A program made the translations under genes and the position numbers. The notes below the pieces were generated by a model. It saw nothing but the letters and a program-made list of their open reading frames with translations, made no database searches and had not been told where the DNA came from. A stretch of DNA of 64,000 nt from the NCBI GenBank assembly GCA_046350115.1, contig JAXMAZ010000009.1, forward strand, positions 142,354 through 206,353, in the 5' to 3' direction. This stretch comes from JAXMAZ01 sp046350115. GTDB taxonomy: Bacteria > Planctomycetota > Planctomycetia > Gemmatales > Gemmataceae. How positions within the stretch are numbered: the first letter of the stretch is position 1; each line of letters opens with the position of its first letter. Positions 52,385 through 60,687 of this stretch are shown here, piece by piece.

Positions 52385-52708
52385 TCACCAGCGGTGATGA
52401 TGCCCGTGGGGGTGGCCGTAGTACGGCCGATACCAGCCGGAATACCCGCCGTAATACGGACGGTAATACCCGGGCCAGTACCCGCCCCAGCCGATCGCCG
52501 GCTGAACGACGACCGGGCGATACACCGGGTAAGCCGGGTAGGTGGAGTAGAAGCCGCCGACGCCGAACCCGCCGTTCGTGAACCCGACGCCGACGCTCAC
52601 CCGCGGGGCCGTGTACACCCCACCGCCGACGACGAACTGGGCCGGGGCCGAACCGGCGGTGGCCGCCACCAGACCGGCGGCCGCGACCCCGAGTACTCCT
52701 GCTTTCAT
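52385..52708 (-). CDS. Small secreted Gly/Tyr-rich protein with His-rich tail
   Basis: A 107-residue protein. The signal peptide KAGVLGVAAAGLVAATAGSA is followed by a Gly/Val segment (FVVGGGVYTAPRVSVGVGF) and a Tyr/Trp/Pro/Gly-rich region ending GHPHGHHHRW. It has no known catalytic domain. Similar short Tyr-rich exported proteins are common in planctomycetes and may be cell-envelope or metal-binding proteins (inference from the His tail). ATG 52708 gives the signal peptide. Confidence 0.7.
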   Translation of the reverse strand: MKAGVLGVAAAGLVAATAGSAPAQFVVGGGVYTAPRVSVGVGFTNGGFGVGGFYSTYPAYPVYRPVVVQPAIGWGGYWPGYYRPYYGGYSGWYRPYYGHPHGHHHRW

Positions 52709-52778
52709 GGCTGCGGTTCCCTGGAGAGTCGCGGGCAACTCCCGTCGTCGCCCACATCCAGGGAACACCGGAATTCGC

Positions 52779-53297
52779 TCAACTTGCGCCGGCCGATGGC
52801 CGACACGTCACCGTCGCGGACGTGCCGATTGCTTCTTCCACTTCGACCCGCAGCACCTCCGGGACGAACCCGTGCCGGTCCCGCAGGGCGTCCAGCAGTC
52901 GGCCAGCGATATACCGGGCGAGCAGCTCCGCGGTGGTGTTCTCGATCGGCAACAACACACAGTCGCCGCGGGGAAACACCCACTCCCGGTCCCGGTACGT
53001 CACCCGCACCCGTACCGGCGACTCCTCGACACGGATCACCGGGTTTCGCGTCGCCAGCAGCATGTGGTGGTCGAGTTCGTCGGTGATTTCCTTGGCCCGC
53101 TGTTTAAGCGCGACGAAGTCGACCACGTAGAAGTCGGCCGGGTCGAGCGGCCCCTCCACCTCGACGCTGGCCCGGTAGTTGTGGCCGTGCAGCCGCTCGC
53201 ACTGGTGGCCGGCGTAGCTGATGAAGTGGCCGGACGCGAAGACCAGGTGGTCGCGGGTGATGCGGACGGAGAACCGCTCGCCGGTCATGGGGGTCAC
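52779..53297 (-). CDS. 6-pyruvoyl-tetrahydropterin synthase family protein (PTPS/QueD-like)
   Basis: A 172-residue T-fold pterin enzyme. Zinc ligands are H24 and the HGH pair (H37, H39). The catalytic segment is CERLHGH (C33, E34), the CExxHGH form described for PTPS-I/III proteins that can act in both queuosine and pterin (folate-type) synthesis. DHHML near residue 77 completes the active site. In this cluster a role in making the pterin of H4MPT is likely (inference). The GTG start overlaps the TGA of the CitG-like gene; an ATG three codons later is an alternative. Confidence 0.9.
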   Translation of the reverse strand: MTPMTGERFSVRITRDHLVFASGHFISYAGHQCERLHGHNYRASVEVEGPLDPADFYVVDFVALKQRAKEITDELDHHMLLATRNPVIRVEESPVRVRVTYRDREWVFPRGDCVLLPIENTTAELLARYIAGRLLDALRDRHGFVPEVLRVEVEEAIGTSATVTCRPSAGAS

Positions 53298-54259
53298 AGC
53301 CAGTCGGGGGTGTTCCAGCGGAACGGGGCGGACGGCGGAATCTTACCCTCCCGCAGGGCGACGAACAGGCAGGCCGTCACCAGATCGGCGGTGGTGCCGG
53401 GGTTGAGCTTGTTGCCGTCCGACCGCAGGTGCCGGTCGAGCGCCACGCCGGCGGCCCGCCCCTCCGGTGTCTCCAGCCCGCCCAGTTCAAGGACGTGCTC
53501 CACCCGTTGCTGAACGTCCGCGGCGACGTCCGGTCCACACTTGCGGGCGATCAAGCTATCGGGGAAGGCGGCCATCCACCGCAACTGACAGTCGATGACC
53601 GCGGCCTCCACGCAGCCGAACCGGGCGAACGCCTCCAGGAACGCCGGCACCCCGAGGTCGAACACGTCGGCGAACCCGTTGGCGTACTGCCGGGCGATCA
53701 GGTCGCGGTCGGCCGCCAGCTTCATCGCTTCGAGCAGGGTGACGGTCGGCTCCTCGCGGACATCCTGTTCCGGGGCGTCCCCGAGGCCGCCGGGGGCGGC
53801 ACGGCGGATGGCCTCATACAGATACTCAGCGTCTTCAACGGTCGTGGTGGACAACAGTTCGCGGACCGACTTGCGGAGGTCGTAGACGCCCCCACTCGGC
53901 GGGTTGGTGAGAGCTTGGAACTGTGGAAGCGGCAGGCACAGCGGTTCCAGCAGTAGGATCATCCCGAGGTTGGTGTTGCTGCGAATCACGCCACCCATTC
54001 TGAAGCAGGCCATGTCGATCCACCGGCCCAACCCCCACCTCGCCTCCCGCCGGCCCGAGTTCTGTGTGTGAAACTCGCCCAGCGCGACCGCACTGAGCAG
54101 AAAGTCCATGTACGAGGTGTTCTTAAAGTCAGCCTTCGGATGCACGTTGCCGACCTTCCGGGCCGTCACTTCCCACACACACGCGGTCGCGACCATCATC
54201 CCGTCGAAGTCACGGAGCGAGTCTTGAGCGGCGGCGAAGTTCCGATTGTCAAAGTCCAT
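53294..54259 (-). CDS. CitG/MdcB-like triphosphoribosyl-dephospho-CoA synthase family protein
   Basis: A 321-residue protein of the CitG superfamily. It shows EVTARKVGNVHPKADF near residue 30, TNLGMILLLEPL near 95 and SDGNKLNPGTTADLVTACLF near the end. CitG proteins attach a triphosphoribosyl group to dephospho-CoA, but the members found in H4MPT clusters (orf5 type in methylotrophs) are thought to work in cofactor synthesis, perhaps on an H4MPT side chain. The start overlaps the ATP-grasp gene by 11 bases and has GGAGGGG 4 bases upstream. A role with its pterin neighbours is inferred from context. Confidence 0.85.
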   Translation of the reverse strand: MDFDNRNFAAAQDSLRDFDGMMVATACVWEVTARKVGNVHPKADFKNTSYMDFLLSAVALGEFHTQNSGRREARWGLGRWIDMACFRMGGVIRSNTNLGMILLLEPLCLPLPQFQALTNPPSGGVYDLRKSVRELLSTTTVEDAEYLYEAIRRAAPGGLGDAPEQDVREEPTVTLLEAMKLAADRDLIARQYANGFADVFDLGVPAFLEAFARFGCVEAAVIDCQLRWMAAFPDSLIARKCGPDVAADVQQRVEHVLELGGLETPEGRAAGVALDRHLRSDGNKLNPGTTADLVTACLFVALREGKIPPSAPFRWNTPDWL

Positions 54260-55097
54260 ACGCCCCTCCGACCAGATACCGCACTACCGCCGCCGCCACG
54301 TCCAGCCGGCAGGCTTCGCTCAGCGCCCGCCAGCCGGGTACGGCGTTCACCTCGATCACGTACCACTGGCCGCTCGGCCCGGGGAGCAAGTCTACGCCGG
54401 CGACCAGCGCCCCGACCGCCTCAGCGGCTCGAAGGGCCAACCGGCGCTCGGCCGCCCCGATCTCGAACGGCTCAACCGTTCCGCCCTGGGCGACGTTGGT
54501 CCGCCAGTCGCCGCGGGCCGACCGCTTCATCGCCGCCACCACCCGGCCTCCGATTACGAACGCCCGCACGTCCCACCCCGGGTGCCGGACGAACCGTTGC
54601 AGGTACAGCACGCCGCCGGTCTGCTCGATCGCCCGGAACGTCCGCCAGGCCAGTTCCCGGTCCGTCACCCGGACCATGCCGCGGCCCTCGGCCCCGAACA
54701 GCGGCTTCACCACCACGTCCCCGCCGAGCGCCTCGAACCCGGCCAGCGCGTCGTCCGCCGTCTGACACACCACCGTGTCTGGCACCGGCAGCCCGGCGGC
54801 CCGCAGGCGAACGTCGGTCAGGTGTTTGTCCACGCAGGTTTCGACGGCCCGCGGCGGGTTCAGCACTGGCCGACCGGTCGCGGCGAAGGCGTGCAGCACG
54901 TCCATGCGGAAGACGATCTGCTCCAGCGACCCGGCCGGGATGGTGCGGACCAACGCCGCGTCGTACCCGGCGAGGGAATCGGCCGTCAGCCGGCGGAAGT
55001 CGACCGGCTGCGCGTCCAGCCCCTGTTCACGGGCAGCACGCACCAGGTCTTGGACGTGCCAGCCGGTGCCGCCAGAGAGGATGGCAAGCCGCCTCAC
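54249..55097 (-). CDS. RimK/MptN-like ATP-grasp ligase
   Basis: A 282-residue ATP-grasp enzyme. DKHLTDVRLRAAGLPVPDTV and VVKPLFGAEGRGMVRV form the ATP-binding region; RFVRHPGWDVRAFVIGG, RSARGDWRTNVAQGG and VIEVNAVPGW hold the metal-binding Asp/Glu/Asn. The closest functional relatives add glutamate to cofactors or proteins (RimK, LysX, MptN). In this context it may add glutamate to tetrahydromethanopterin (inference). GTG start overlaps the TGA of the Uma2 gene. Confidence 0.85.
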   Translation of the reverse strand: MRRLAILSGGTGWHVQDLVRAAREQGLDAQPVDFRRLTADSLAGYDAALVRTIPAGSLEQIVFRMDVLHAFAATGRPVLNPPRAVETCVDKHLTDVRLRAAGLPVPDTVVCQTADDALAGFEALGGDVVVKPLFGAEGRGMVRVTDRELAWRTFRAIEQTGGVLYLQRFVRHPGWDVRAFVIGGRVVAAMKRSARGDWRTNVAQGGTVEPFEIGAAERRLALRAAEAVGALVAGVDLLPGPSGQWYVIEVNAVPGWRALSEACRLDVAAAVVRYLVGGAYGL

Positions 55098-55657
55098 GAC
55101 CGGGCCGGCGGCGACGGGAACAGGTCGGCCACCCGCACGCGGAAGCCCGGCAGCACCGGGTCGCCGGTCAACTCGTCGGTGTCGGACAACTCACGGATCA
55201 CGCCGCCGGCTGCCCGCACCTGAACCGTCCGGCTCTCCGGATACACGATCCAGATGAGCGGCACCGACACCGAGAGGAAATCCCGGACCTTCGCGTCCAA
55301 CTGGTAGGCCTTCTCTTGGGGGGACACGACCTCTACGGCCAGATCGGGGGGAATGGTAATGTCCCCCTGTGGAGGCCGGCCACCGGGTATACGACCCGCG
55401 AGGACGAACGACACGTCCGGCTTGCGGACGCGGTTCCCACGGAAGCAGGCGTACCCGCACTCGGACTCGAACACGATGCCCAGGTCGTGGGTCCGGACAA
55501 AGGCCCGTAGCACGTCCCCGATCCAACCTTGGATCCAGCTCGCTTCGGCACCCATTGGTTTCCTCACGAGTCGGCCGTCGATCAGCTCATACCCTTCCGA
55601 ATCCATCCGCCCGAACCGCTCGGGGGTGATCGGCGGCCGTGCGGCCTGTGTCGTCAT
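55094..55657 (-). CDS. Uma2 family (DUF820) endonuclease-like protein
   Basis: A 187-residue protein of the Uma2/DUF820 group, a PD-(D/E)xK nuclease-like fold greatly expanded in cyanobacteria and planctomycetes. It shows YELIDGRLVRKPMGA near residue 23, RKPDVSF (the catalytic Asp) near 78 and DLAVEVVSPQEKAYQLDAK with the ExV half of the site. The cellular role is unknown. It is embedded in an H4MPT cofactor operon, 29 bases after mch, and overlaps the ATP-grasp start by GTGA. GGAG lies 8 bases upstream of ATG 55657. Confidence 0.88.
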   Translation of the reverse strand: MTTQAARPPITPERFGRMDSEGYELIDGRLVRKPMGAEASWIQGWIGDVLRAFVRTHDLGIVFESECGYACFRGNRVRKPDVSFVLAGRIPGGRPPQGDITIPPDLAVEVVSPQEKAYQLDAKVRDFLSVSVPLIWIVYPESRTVQVRAAGGVIRELSDTDELTGDPVLPGFRVRVADLFPSPPARS

Positions 55658-55686
55658 GGGTCGTCTCCGTCGGTGTCCCAGTCAGC

Positions 55687-56622
55687 TTACGCCCCGAGGA
55701 ACGACTTCCGCAACAGCCCCGGCTCGACCCGGCCGAACGTGTGGCACCGGCCGGTCCGCAGGTTGACGAACGTCACCTCGGCCGGGGAGAACAGCAGCGG
55801 GTCGATCTGGTAGAAGTCGCCGTACCGGTCGAACAGGTCGGCGAACAGCGACCCGTGGTCCTTCGACCCGCTGGACGGCACCTTCGGCCCGAGGGCGGCA
55901 AGCTGGTCGTCGTCCGCCCGCACCCACAGCGTCACCCGGCCGCCGTACAGGATGGCGTCGTTCGTCCGGCCGATGGCGGACAGCTCGTCCGGCGTGACCG
56001 GCGGCAGCGGGGCCACCCCGTACCCGCTCACCACCTGGGCGACGTCGAACTTCAGCTCGTGCAGCTTGTGCAGGGCCGTCTCGACCGACCGCGCGACGAC
56101 CTGCACCGTGCCGGCCAGGCTGGACGCCGGGGCGACCAACAGGGTGAGCCGGTCCACGGTCGTCGGCAGCTTCGCCACCAGGGAGGCGACCACGTCTTCG
56201 GTCGGGTGGGACCGGGCCTCCAGCCCGCCGACCGCGACCCGCGCCTCCTCCTTGCCCGGGATGTGCTGGAACAGCTCCTCCCGGGCGGACAGCGCCCGCA
56301 TCGGCCCGGACCCCATGGCGAAGAACTGGCCCACCTTGATCTGCCAGCCGGCGTACTGGGACGCCAGGCAGGCCCGCACCGGGTCGTCCGTCCGCACCTG
56401 CACGGCCGGGCCGGGCAGGTCGGCGAACGGGGACGGCACGAACCGCACGTCGGCCAGGTCCGCCAGGCAGGCCCGGGCCAGGTGCCGGCCGGCGTCCAGC
56501 GACCCGGTGACGCCGCCGCCGCAGTCGATCACCCGGGCGCCGGCCACCCGACCGACGGCCACCCGGTACAGAGCGGCGTTCGCTTCCAGTTCGTTTGCGA
56601 CGAGGTTGGCCCGGTCGTTCAT
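55687..56622 (-). CDS. mch: Methenyltetrahydromethanopterin cyclohydrolase
   Basis: A 311-residue enzyme converting 5,10-methenyl-H4MPT to 5-formyl-H4MPT in archaeal-type C1 transfer. Signatures are VIDCGGGVTGSLDAGRHLA, VRTDDPVRACLASQYAGW, VGQFFAMGSGPMRALSARE and VVSGYGVAPLPPVTPDELSA. The length fits bacterial Mch. In planctomycetes and methylotrophs it works with formaldehyde oxidation or assimilation. The ATG at 56622 overlaps the TGA of the ATP-grasp gene upstream (ATGA), indicating coupled translation. Confidence 0.95.
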   Translation of the reverse strand: MNDRANLVANELEANAALYRVAVGRVAGARVIDCGGGVTGSLDAGRHLARACLADLADVRFVPSPFADLPGPAVQVRTDDPVRACLASQYAGWQIKVGQFFAMGSGPMRALSAREELFQHIPGKEEARVAVGGLEARSHPTEDVVASLVAKLPTTVDRLTLLVAPASSLAGTVQVVARSVETALHKLHELKFDVAQVVSGYGVAPLPPVTPDELSAIGRTNDAILYGGRVTLWVRADDDQLAALGPKVPSSGSKDHGSLFADLFDRYGDFYQIDPLLFSPAEVTFVNLRTGRCHTFGRVEPGLLRKSFLGA

Positions 56623-57719
56623 CGTGAGCACGGATCGTCCTCCGGGGTGGGGAACCCGAACAGGCGGTCCAGCTCGGCCGCCCGTACTTTCAGTTTACCC
56701 CGGCACTCGGCTTCGGTGGCGGCGTCGGTCAGGATGGTGAGCACCGGCTGCCCGGGTTCGATCACCTCACCCGGGTGCGGGAGGTCGGCGAAGTCCGGCC
56801 GCCGCCACACGTCGGAGACGTGAGCGAGGGACTCGTCCCACGGGCCGGACGCCGGGACGACGAGCCGGGCGGGGGTGAAGTAGATCGCTTTGCCGACCGC
56901 CCGGCTCGCCGGCGGTGGTCGCCCGGTACAGCGAAGGAGGCTGGCACCGGTCGCCAGTTCCAGGACTTCGACGGAGGCGACGTACCGCGGGTTCACATCG
57001 ACCACCTGGCCGCCGTCGCCGATGTAGTCCAACCCGAATACGCATCGCAATCCGGTGGCCGCGACCAAGTCACCGGCCCACCCGCTGACCAGGGGCTCCA
57101 CCCCCGGCCGGCTGATACTGCCGGCGTACTGGAAACCGGAGACATGGAGCCACCGCGGGCCGATCAGTTGGGTTGTGACGCCGAAGGCGACCAAGTGGCC
57201 GGCATCCGACGTGGCGAAGACTGCCGACCGGGGTTCGCCCTCGACGAACTCCTGGTAGTAGAAGTCCGGGTGCGGCGAATCTCCCGGCTCGGCCCGTCGG
57301 ACTCCGCCCCCGCCGGACCCGCGCAGCGGCTTCCGGACGGCCGCGACGTTGGGCACCACCACTTCGGCGAACCCGGCGACGTGCTTAGGCAAGCGGTCCA
57401 AAAAGTACGGGTCACGCACCAAGCTTAATACGTCCGGCCCGTTGCCCCACAGTTCCCGCTCGCGGGCCAGCTCGCCGACCAGGTCCGGATAGCTCTCCAG
57501 CCCGCCGGTGTACATCCACGGCATCGGCGGGTACCGCCTCGCCCGGTCGAACAGCCCCCGCGGGTACTCGTCGAACGGGCACCGCTCGACCCGCTCGCAC
57601 AGGAGTTGGGTGTCCCGGTCGGCGAACAGGTCGACGGCGAACGGGGTCAGCCCGGCCCGGCGGGCGCTGGCCGCCGCCGCCCGGGCCGACGCCCCCAGGA
57701 TCAGGATGCGGTCGGACAA
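56619..57719 (-). CDS. ATP-grasp protein of the H4MPT cluster (orf17-like)
   Basis: A 366-residue ATP-grasp-like protein. It starts with a Rossmann-like GASARAAAASARRAGLTPF, then RKPLRGSGGGGVRRAE (ATP loop), FYYQEFVEGEP, and VFGLDYIGDGGQVVDVNPRY with the metal-binding acidic and Asn residues. In methylotroph H4MPT clusters a similar ATP-grasp gene (orf17) neighbours mch and is needed for C1 metabolism; the ligated substrate is not known to me. It overlaps mch by four bases and follows the spermidine-synthase-like gene after 9 bases. Confidence 0.85.
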   Translation of the reverse strand: MSDRILILGASARAAAASARRAGLTPFAVDLFADRDTQLLCERVERCPFDEYPRGLFDRARRYPPMPWMYTGGLESYPDLVGELARERELWGNGPDVLSLVRDPYFLDRLPKHVAGFAEVVVPNVAAVRKPLRGSGGGGVRRAEPGDSPHPDFYYQEFVEGEPRSAVFATSDAGHLVAFGVTTQLIGPRWLHVSGFQYAGSISRPGVEPLVSGWAGDLVAATGLRCVFGLDYIGDGGQVVDVNPRYVASVEVLELATGASLLRCTGRPPPASRAVGKAIYFTPARLVVPASGPWDESLAHVSDVWRRPDFADLPHPGEVIEPGQPVLTILTDAATEAECRGKLKVRAAELDRLFGFPTPEDDPCSR

Positions 57720-57728
57720 CGGCCGTCC

Positions 57729-60485
57729 TCAGTCGTCCCGCGTCGGCGGGACGGGCAGGCCGAACAGCCGCCGCAGCTTGCGGATCTCGGACACCCGCAT
57801 CACACGCATCACGTCCGAGTAGTCGTCCGTCCAGGCCGGCACCTCGTCATACACCTTCATCCGCTGCCACGGGTGGTCATAGGGAACAGTGAAGTCGGCC
57901 AGGTAGTACGGCCCCCCGCCGCCGACCGCCCCGGCCCGCTCCGGGAAGTTCGGCGGGGCCAGCTCGTCCCCCAGGTCGGCCTCAGACTTCGCCAGGGCCA
58001 CCCAGCTCGACCGGGTCTTGCCCGGCTCGGACTCGCGCTCGTCGCTGAACAGCCGGCACACCAGCCCGCACTCCTTGGCCAGCCGGGACACCACCGGCTC
58101 CAGCCCGATGTACCGGTTGGAGATGTGAATCGCCAACAGCCCGTGCTCGGTCAGCCGGTCCTTGTAAAGCGTCACAGCCTCCTTGGTCAGCAGGTGGACC
58201 GGGATCGAGTCGGAACTGAACGCATCGACCAGGATCATCCCGTACTTGCGGTCGGTCTGCCCGGCCAGTTGCAGCCGGGCGTCGCCGAGGACGAAATCGA
58301 CCGTCGCCCCTCGCTTGCGGGCGTCGTCCACGTAGCTGAAGTACTTCGGCTTCTCCACCAGACGGATGACCGACGGGTCGATCTCGAAGAAGGTCAGTTT
58401 CTCGCCGGGGCGGGCGTAGCACGCCACCGACCCGGTGCCCAGGCCGATCATGGCGAACCCGGTCTTGTTCTCCGGGTCGAGTTCGCGGAACCGGTGGAAC
58501 ATGTGCCCGACCGGCCCGGTGCGGTGGTAGTACGTCAGCGGCTCCTGCTTCGGGTCGAACGCCGTCTGGGCGAGCAGCGGCACCGCCGCCTCCCACGGGT
58601 TCAGGGCGGCGAAGAAGGACGGCAGCACGTCGGCCAGCGGGGCGGCGCCGATGGCGGCCGTCTGCTGGCCGTGCAGGGTGGTCCCGTGGGACAGCTTGAG
58701 GAACGTGTCACGGGAGGTCACGCGGGCCAGCCGCTTCGTCTCCCCCGTCTCGGGGTCGCGGAGCCGCAGCTTGTACTCGATCCGGTAACGGTCGGTCTCC
58801 ACGTCGTCCGGCTCGTCCACCCCGTCCGGGAACGGGTACATGAACCACATCCGCCCGGACTCCTCAGACCGCTCCACCTTCAGGATGCCGAAGAAGCTCC
58901 GCTCCGCGTCCAGCGTGCTGCCCCGGTTCTCCGCCCGGTAGTAGTGGACGCCGAGGATGGCCGCCACGCACAGCCCGAACCGGACCGGCCGGTCGACGAA
59001 CAGGAAGCAGACGATGCACGGCAGGGCGTACACCAGCATCAGCCCGACCATCCGCCAGTCGCCGATCGCCTTCTCCCCCCAGACGATCGGCAGCTTCAGC
59101 CCGAGGTACTCCAGCCCGGCCTTCACCTTGTTCGCCGACCAGTGGCCGGCCGAGTCCGTCCACCAGGCGACCAAGCCGAGGAACAGCACGGGGATCACCA
59201 GGTCCCACACCCACGACGGGCCGAACCGCCCGGCGGCCGGTGCGGCGGCCGGCTGCGAGGCCGCAGCTGACGGCGAGTCGAACACGTCAGAGATGCCGGG
59301 GATCAGCATGGCCCCGATGGCGATGGCGATCGGGTACTCGTAGGCGCCGGTGAACGCGACCGGTGCCACCAGGGCGTTGAACACCCCGCCGAGCATCCCG
59401 CCGACCGACATCCACAGGTAGTACTCGGTCAAGTAATCGACGTTCTTCGGCCGCGACCGGGCCAGTTCGGAGTGCATCAGCAGGGCAGTGAAGAAGTACA
59501 CGACCAGGTGGACGCCGAGGGCCATGAAGTGTTTTCCGCTGAGCACCCCGGACGACAGGACGAACACCAGCAGCAGGGTCAGCACCGGGCTGAGGTTGGC
59601 CAGCACCGGCCGATACCAGCTCGGCAGCAGACTGGAGTAGGCGATGATGAACGTGAGCAGGTACAGCGCGAGCGGGATCACCCACAGGAGCGGCACTGAG
59701 GCGATGTCCGTGGTCATGTGGAACGTCACCCCGAGCATCAGGCTGCTCGGGACGAACGCCAGCCCCAGCCACCGCATCTTGTTCATCAGCGTCGGGCCGG
59801 GTTCGGCCGGCGGCGCCCCCTTCCCCGCCGTCGCATGCTTCGGGACGTTCCTCGTCGGCCGCAGCGGCGACCCGACCGCCTGCCCGCAGGCATACGCCAG
59901 GGCGAACAGCACGACGAACCCGCCAGCCCACACCCACGCCTGGGACGCCAGGGTCAGGCTCGGCTCGATCAGCAGCGGGTAGCCGAGGAGCGAGATCAGG
60001 CTGCCGGCGTTGCTGGCCGCGTACAGGAAGTACGGGTCGGCGGCCGCCGGATGGCCGGTGTCCGCGAACCACTTCTGGAACAGTGGGGCGCTGGTGCTGA
60101 CCACGAAGAACGGCAGCCCGATGGCCACGGCCAACAGGGCCAGCACGCCGAACATCGGGTACGACTGGCCCTGCGGGGCGAGCGACTCGAACACCGCCAC
60201 CGGGTGCCCCTTCGGGGACAGCACCGCGGCCGCCACCAGCCACGCGATCGTCACCCCGAGGACGGTCAGGTGGACGGACACCTGCCGGCGGGACGGCAGC
60301 CGGGTGGTCAGGTGGTGGGCGTACAGGTAGCCGAGCAGCAGCAGCGCCTGGAAGAACACCATGCACGTGTTCCACGCGGCCGGGCTACCGCCGAGCAGCG
60401 GCAGGATCATCTTCCCGACCATCGGCTGGACCATGAACAGCAGGGTCGCGCTGACGAACAGGGTGACGGCGAACAGCAGCGGCAC
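57729..60485 (-). CDS. Fused membrane spermidine-synthase-like protein
   Basis: A 918-residue protein with two parts. Residues 1-510 hold about 12 hydrophobic helices (LLFAVTLFVSATLLFMVQPM, MVFFQALLLLGYLYAHHL). Residues about 640-900 hold a class I methyltransferase-like/spermidine synthase fold (TGFAMIGLGTGSVACYAR, FFEIDPSVIRLVE, YGMILVDAFSSDSIPVHLLT). Such fused proteins are widespread in planctomycetes; the acceptor and product are unknown. The GTG start gives the standard N-terminus of the family. Only 9 bases separate it from the ATP-grasp gene, so it may begin the C1 operon. Confidence 0.88.
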   Translation of the reverse strand: MPLLFAVTLFVSATLLFMVQPMVGKMILPLLGGSPAAWNTCMVFFQALLLLGYLYAHHLTTRLPSRRQVSVHLTVLGVTIAWLVAAAVLSPKGHPVAVFESLAPQGQSYPMFGVLALLAVAIGLPFFVVSTSAPLFQKWFADTGHPAAADPYFLYAASNAGSLISLLGYPLLIEPSLTLASQAWVWAGGFVVLFALAYACGQAVGSPLRPTRNVPKHATAGKGAPPAEPGPTLMNKMRWLGLAFVPSSLMLGVTFHMTTDIASVPLLWVIPLALYLLTFIIAYSSLLPSWYRPVLANLSPVLTLLLVFVLSSGVLSGKHFMALGVHLVVYFFTALLMHSELARSRPKNVDYLTEYYLWMSVGGMLGGVFNALVAPVAFTGAYEYPIAIAIGAMLIPGISDVFDSPSAAASQPAAAPAAGRFGPSWVWDLVIPVLFLGLVAWWTDSAGHWSANKVKAGLEYLGLKLPIVWGEKAIGDWRMVGLMLVYALPCIVCFLFVDRPVRFGLCVAAILGVHYYRAENRGSTLDAERSFFGILKVERSEESGRMWFMYPFPDGVDEPDDVETDRYRIEYKLRLRDPETGETKRLARVTSRDTFLKLSHGTTLHGQQTAAIGAAPLADVLPSFFAALNPWEAAVPLLAQTAFDPKQEPLTYYHRTGPVGHMFHRFRELDPENKTGFAMIGLGTGSVACYARPGEKLTFFEIDPSVIRLVEKPKYFSYVDDARKRGATVDFVLGDARLQLAGQTDRKYGMILVDAFSSDSIPVHLLTKEAVTLYKDRLTEHGLLAIHISNRYIGLEPVVSRLAKECGLVCRLFSDERESEPGKTRSSWVALAKSEADLGDELAPPNFPERAGAVGGGGPYYLADFTVPYDHPWQRMKVYDEVPAWTDDYSDVMRVMRVSEIRKLRRLFGLPVPPTRDD

Positions 60486-60627
60486 GGCAGTACCCGGGTG
60501 CGAGACGGGGGCGGGATGACGGAGGGCGCCCGAGGACGGGTTTTATCACCGCCGGGCGGGGCAGGACAGTAACGAAGTGTGAGAAGCGTCAGACCGGAAC
60601 AACGGTGGGCGGTCAGCACGGTGAAGC

Positions 60628-60669
60628 GGGGCCGCCACCGGCGGCCCCGGTCCGGCCGGAGGCCGGACC
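60628..60669. terminator. Two back-to-back hairpins between PSD1 and spermidine-synthase-like genes
   Basis: GGGGCCGCC/GGCGGCCCC (60628-60648, loop ACC) is followed directly by GGTCCGGCC/GGCCGGACC (60649-60669, loop GGA). They lie 18 bases past the PSD1 stop in a 202-base gap that otherwise shows no gene. Confidence 0.55.
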
Positions 60670-60687
60670 GCTAAACGCCCCTGTGTG

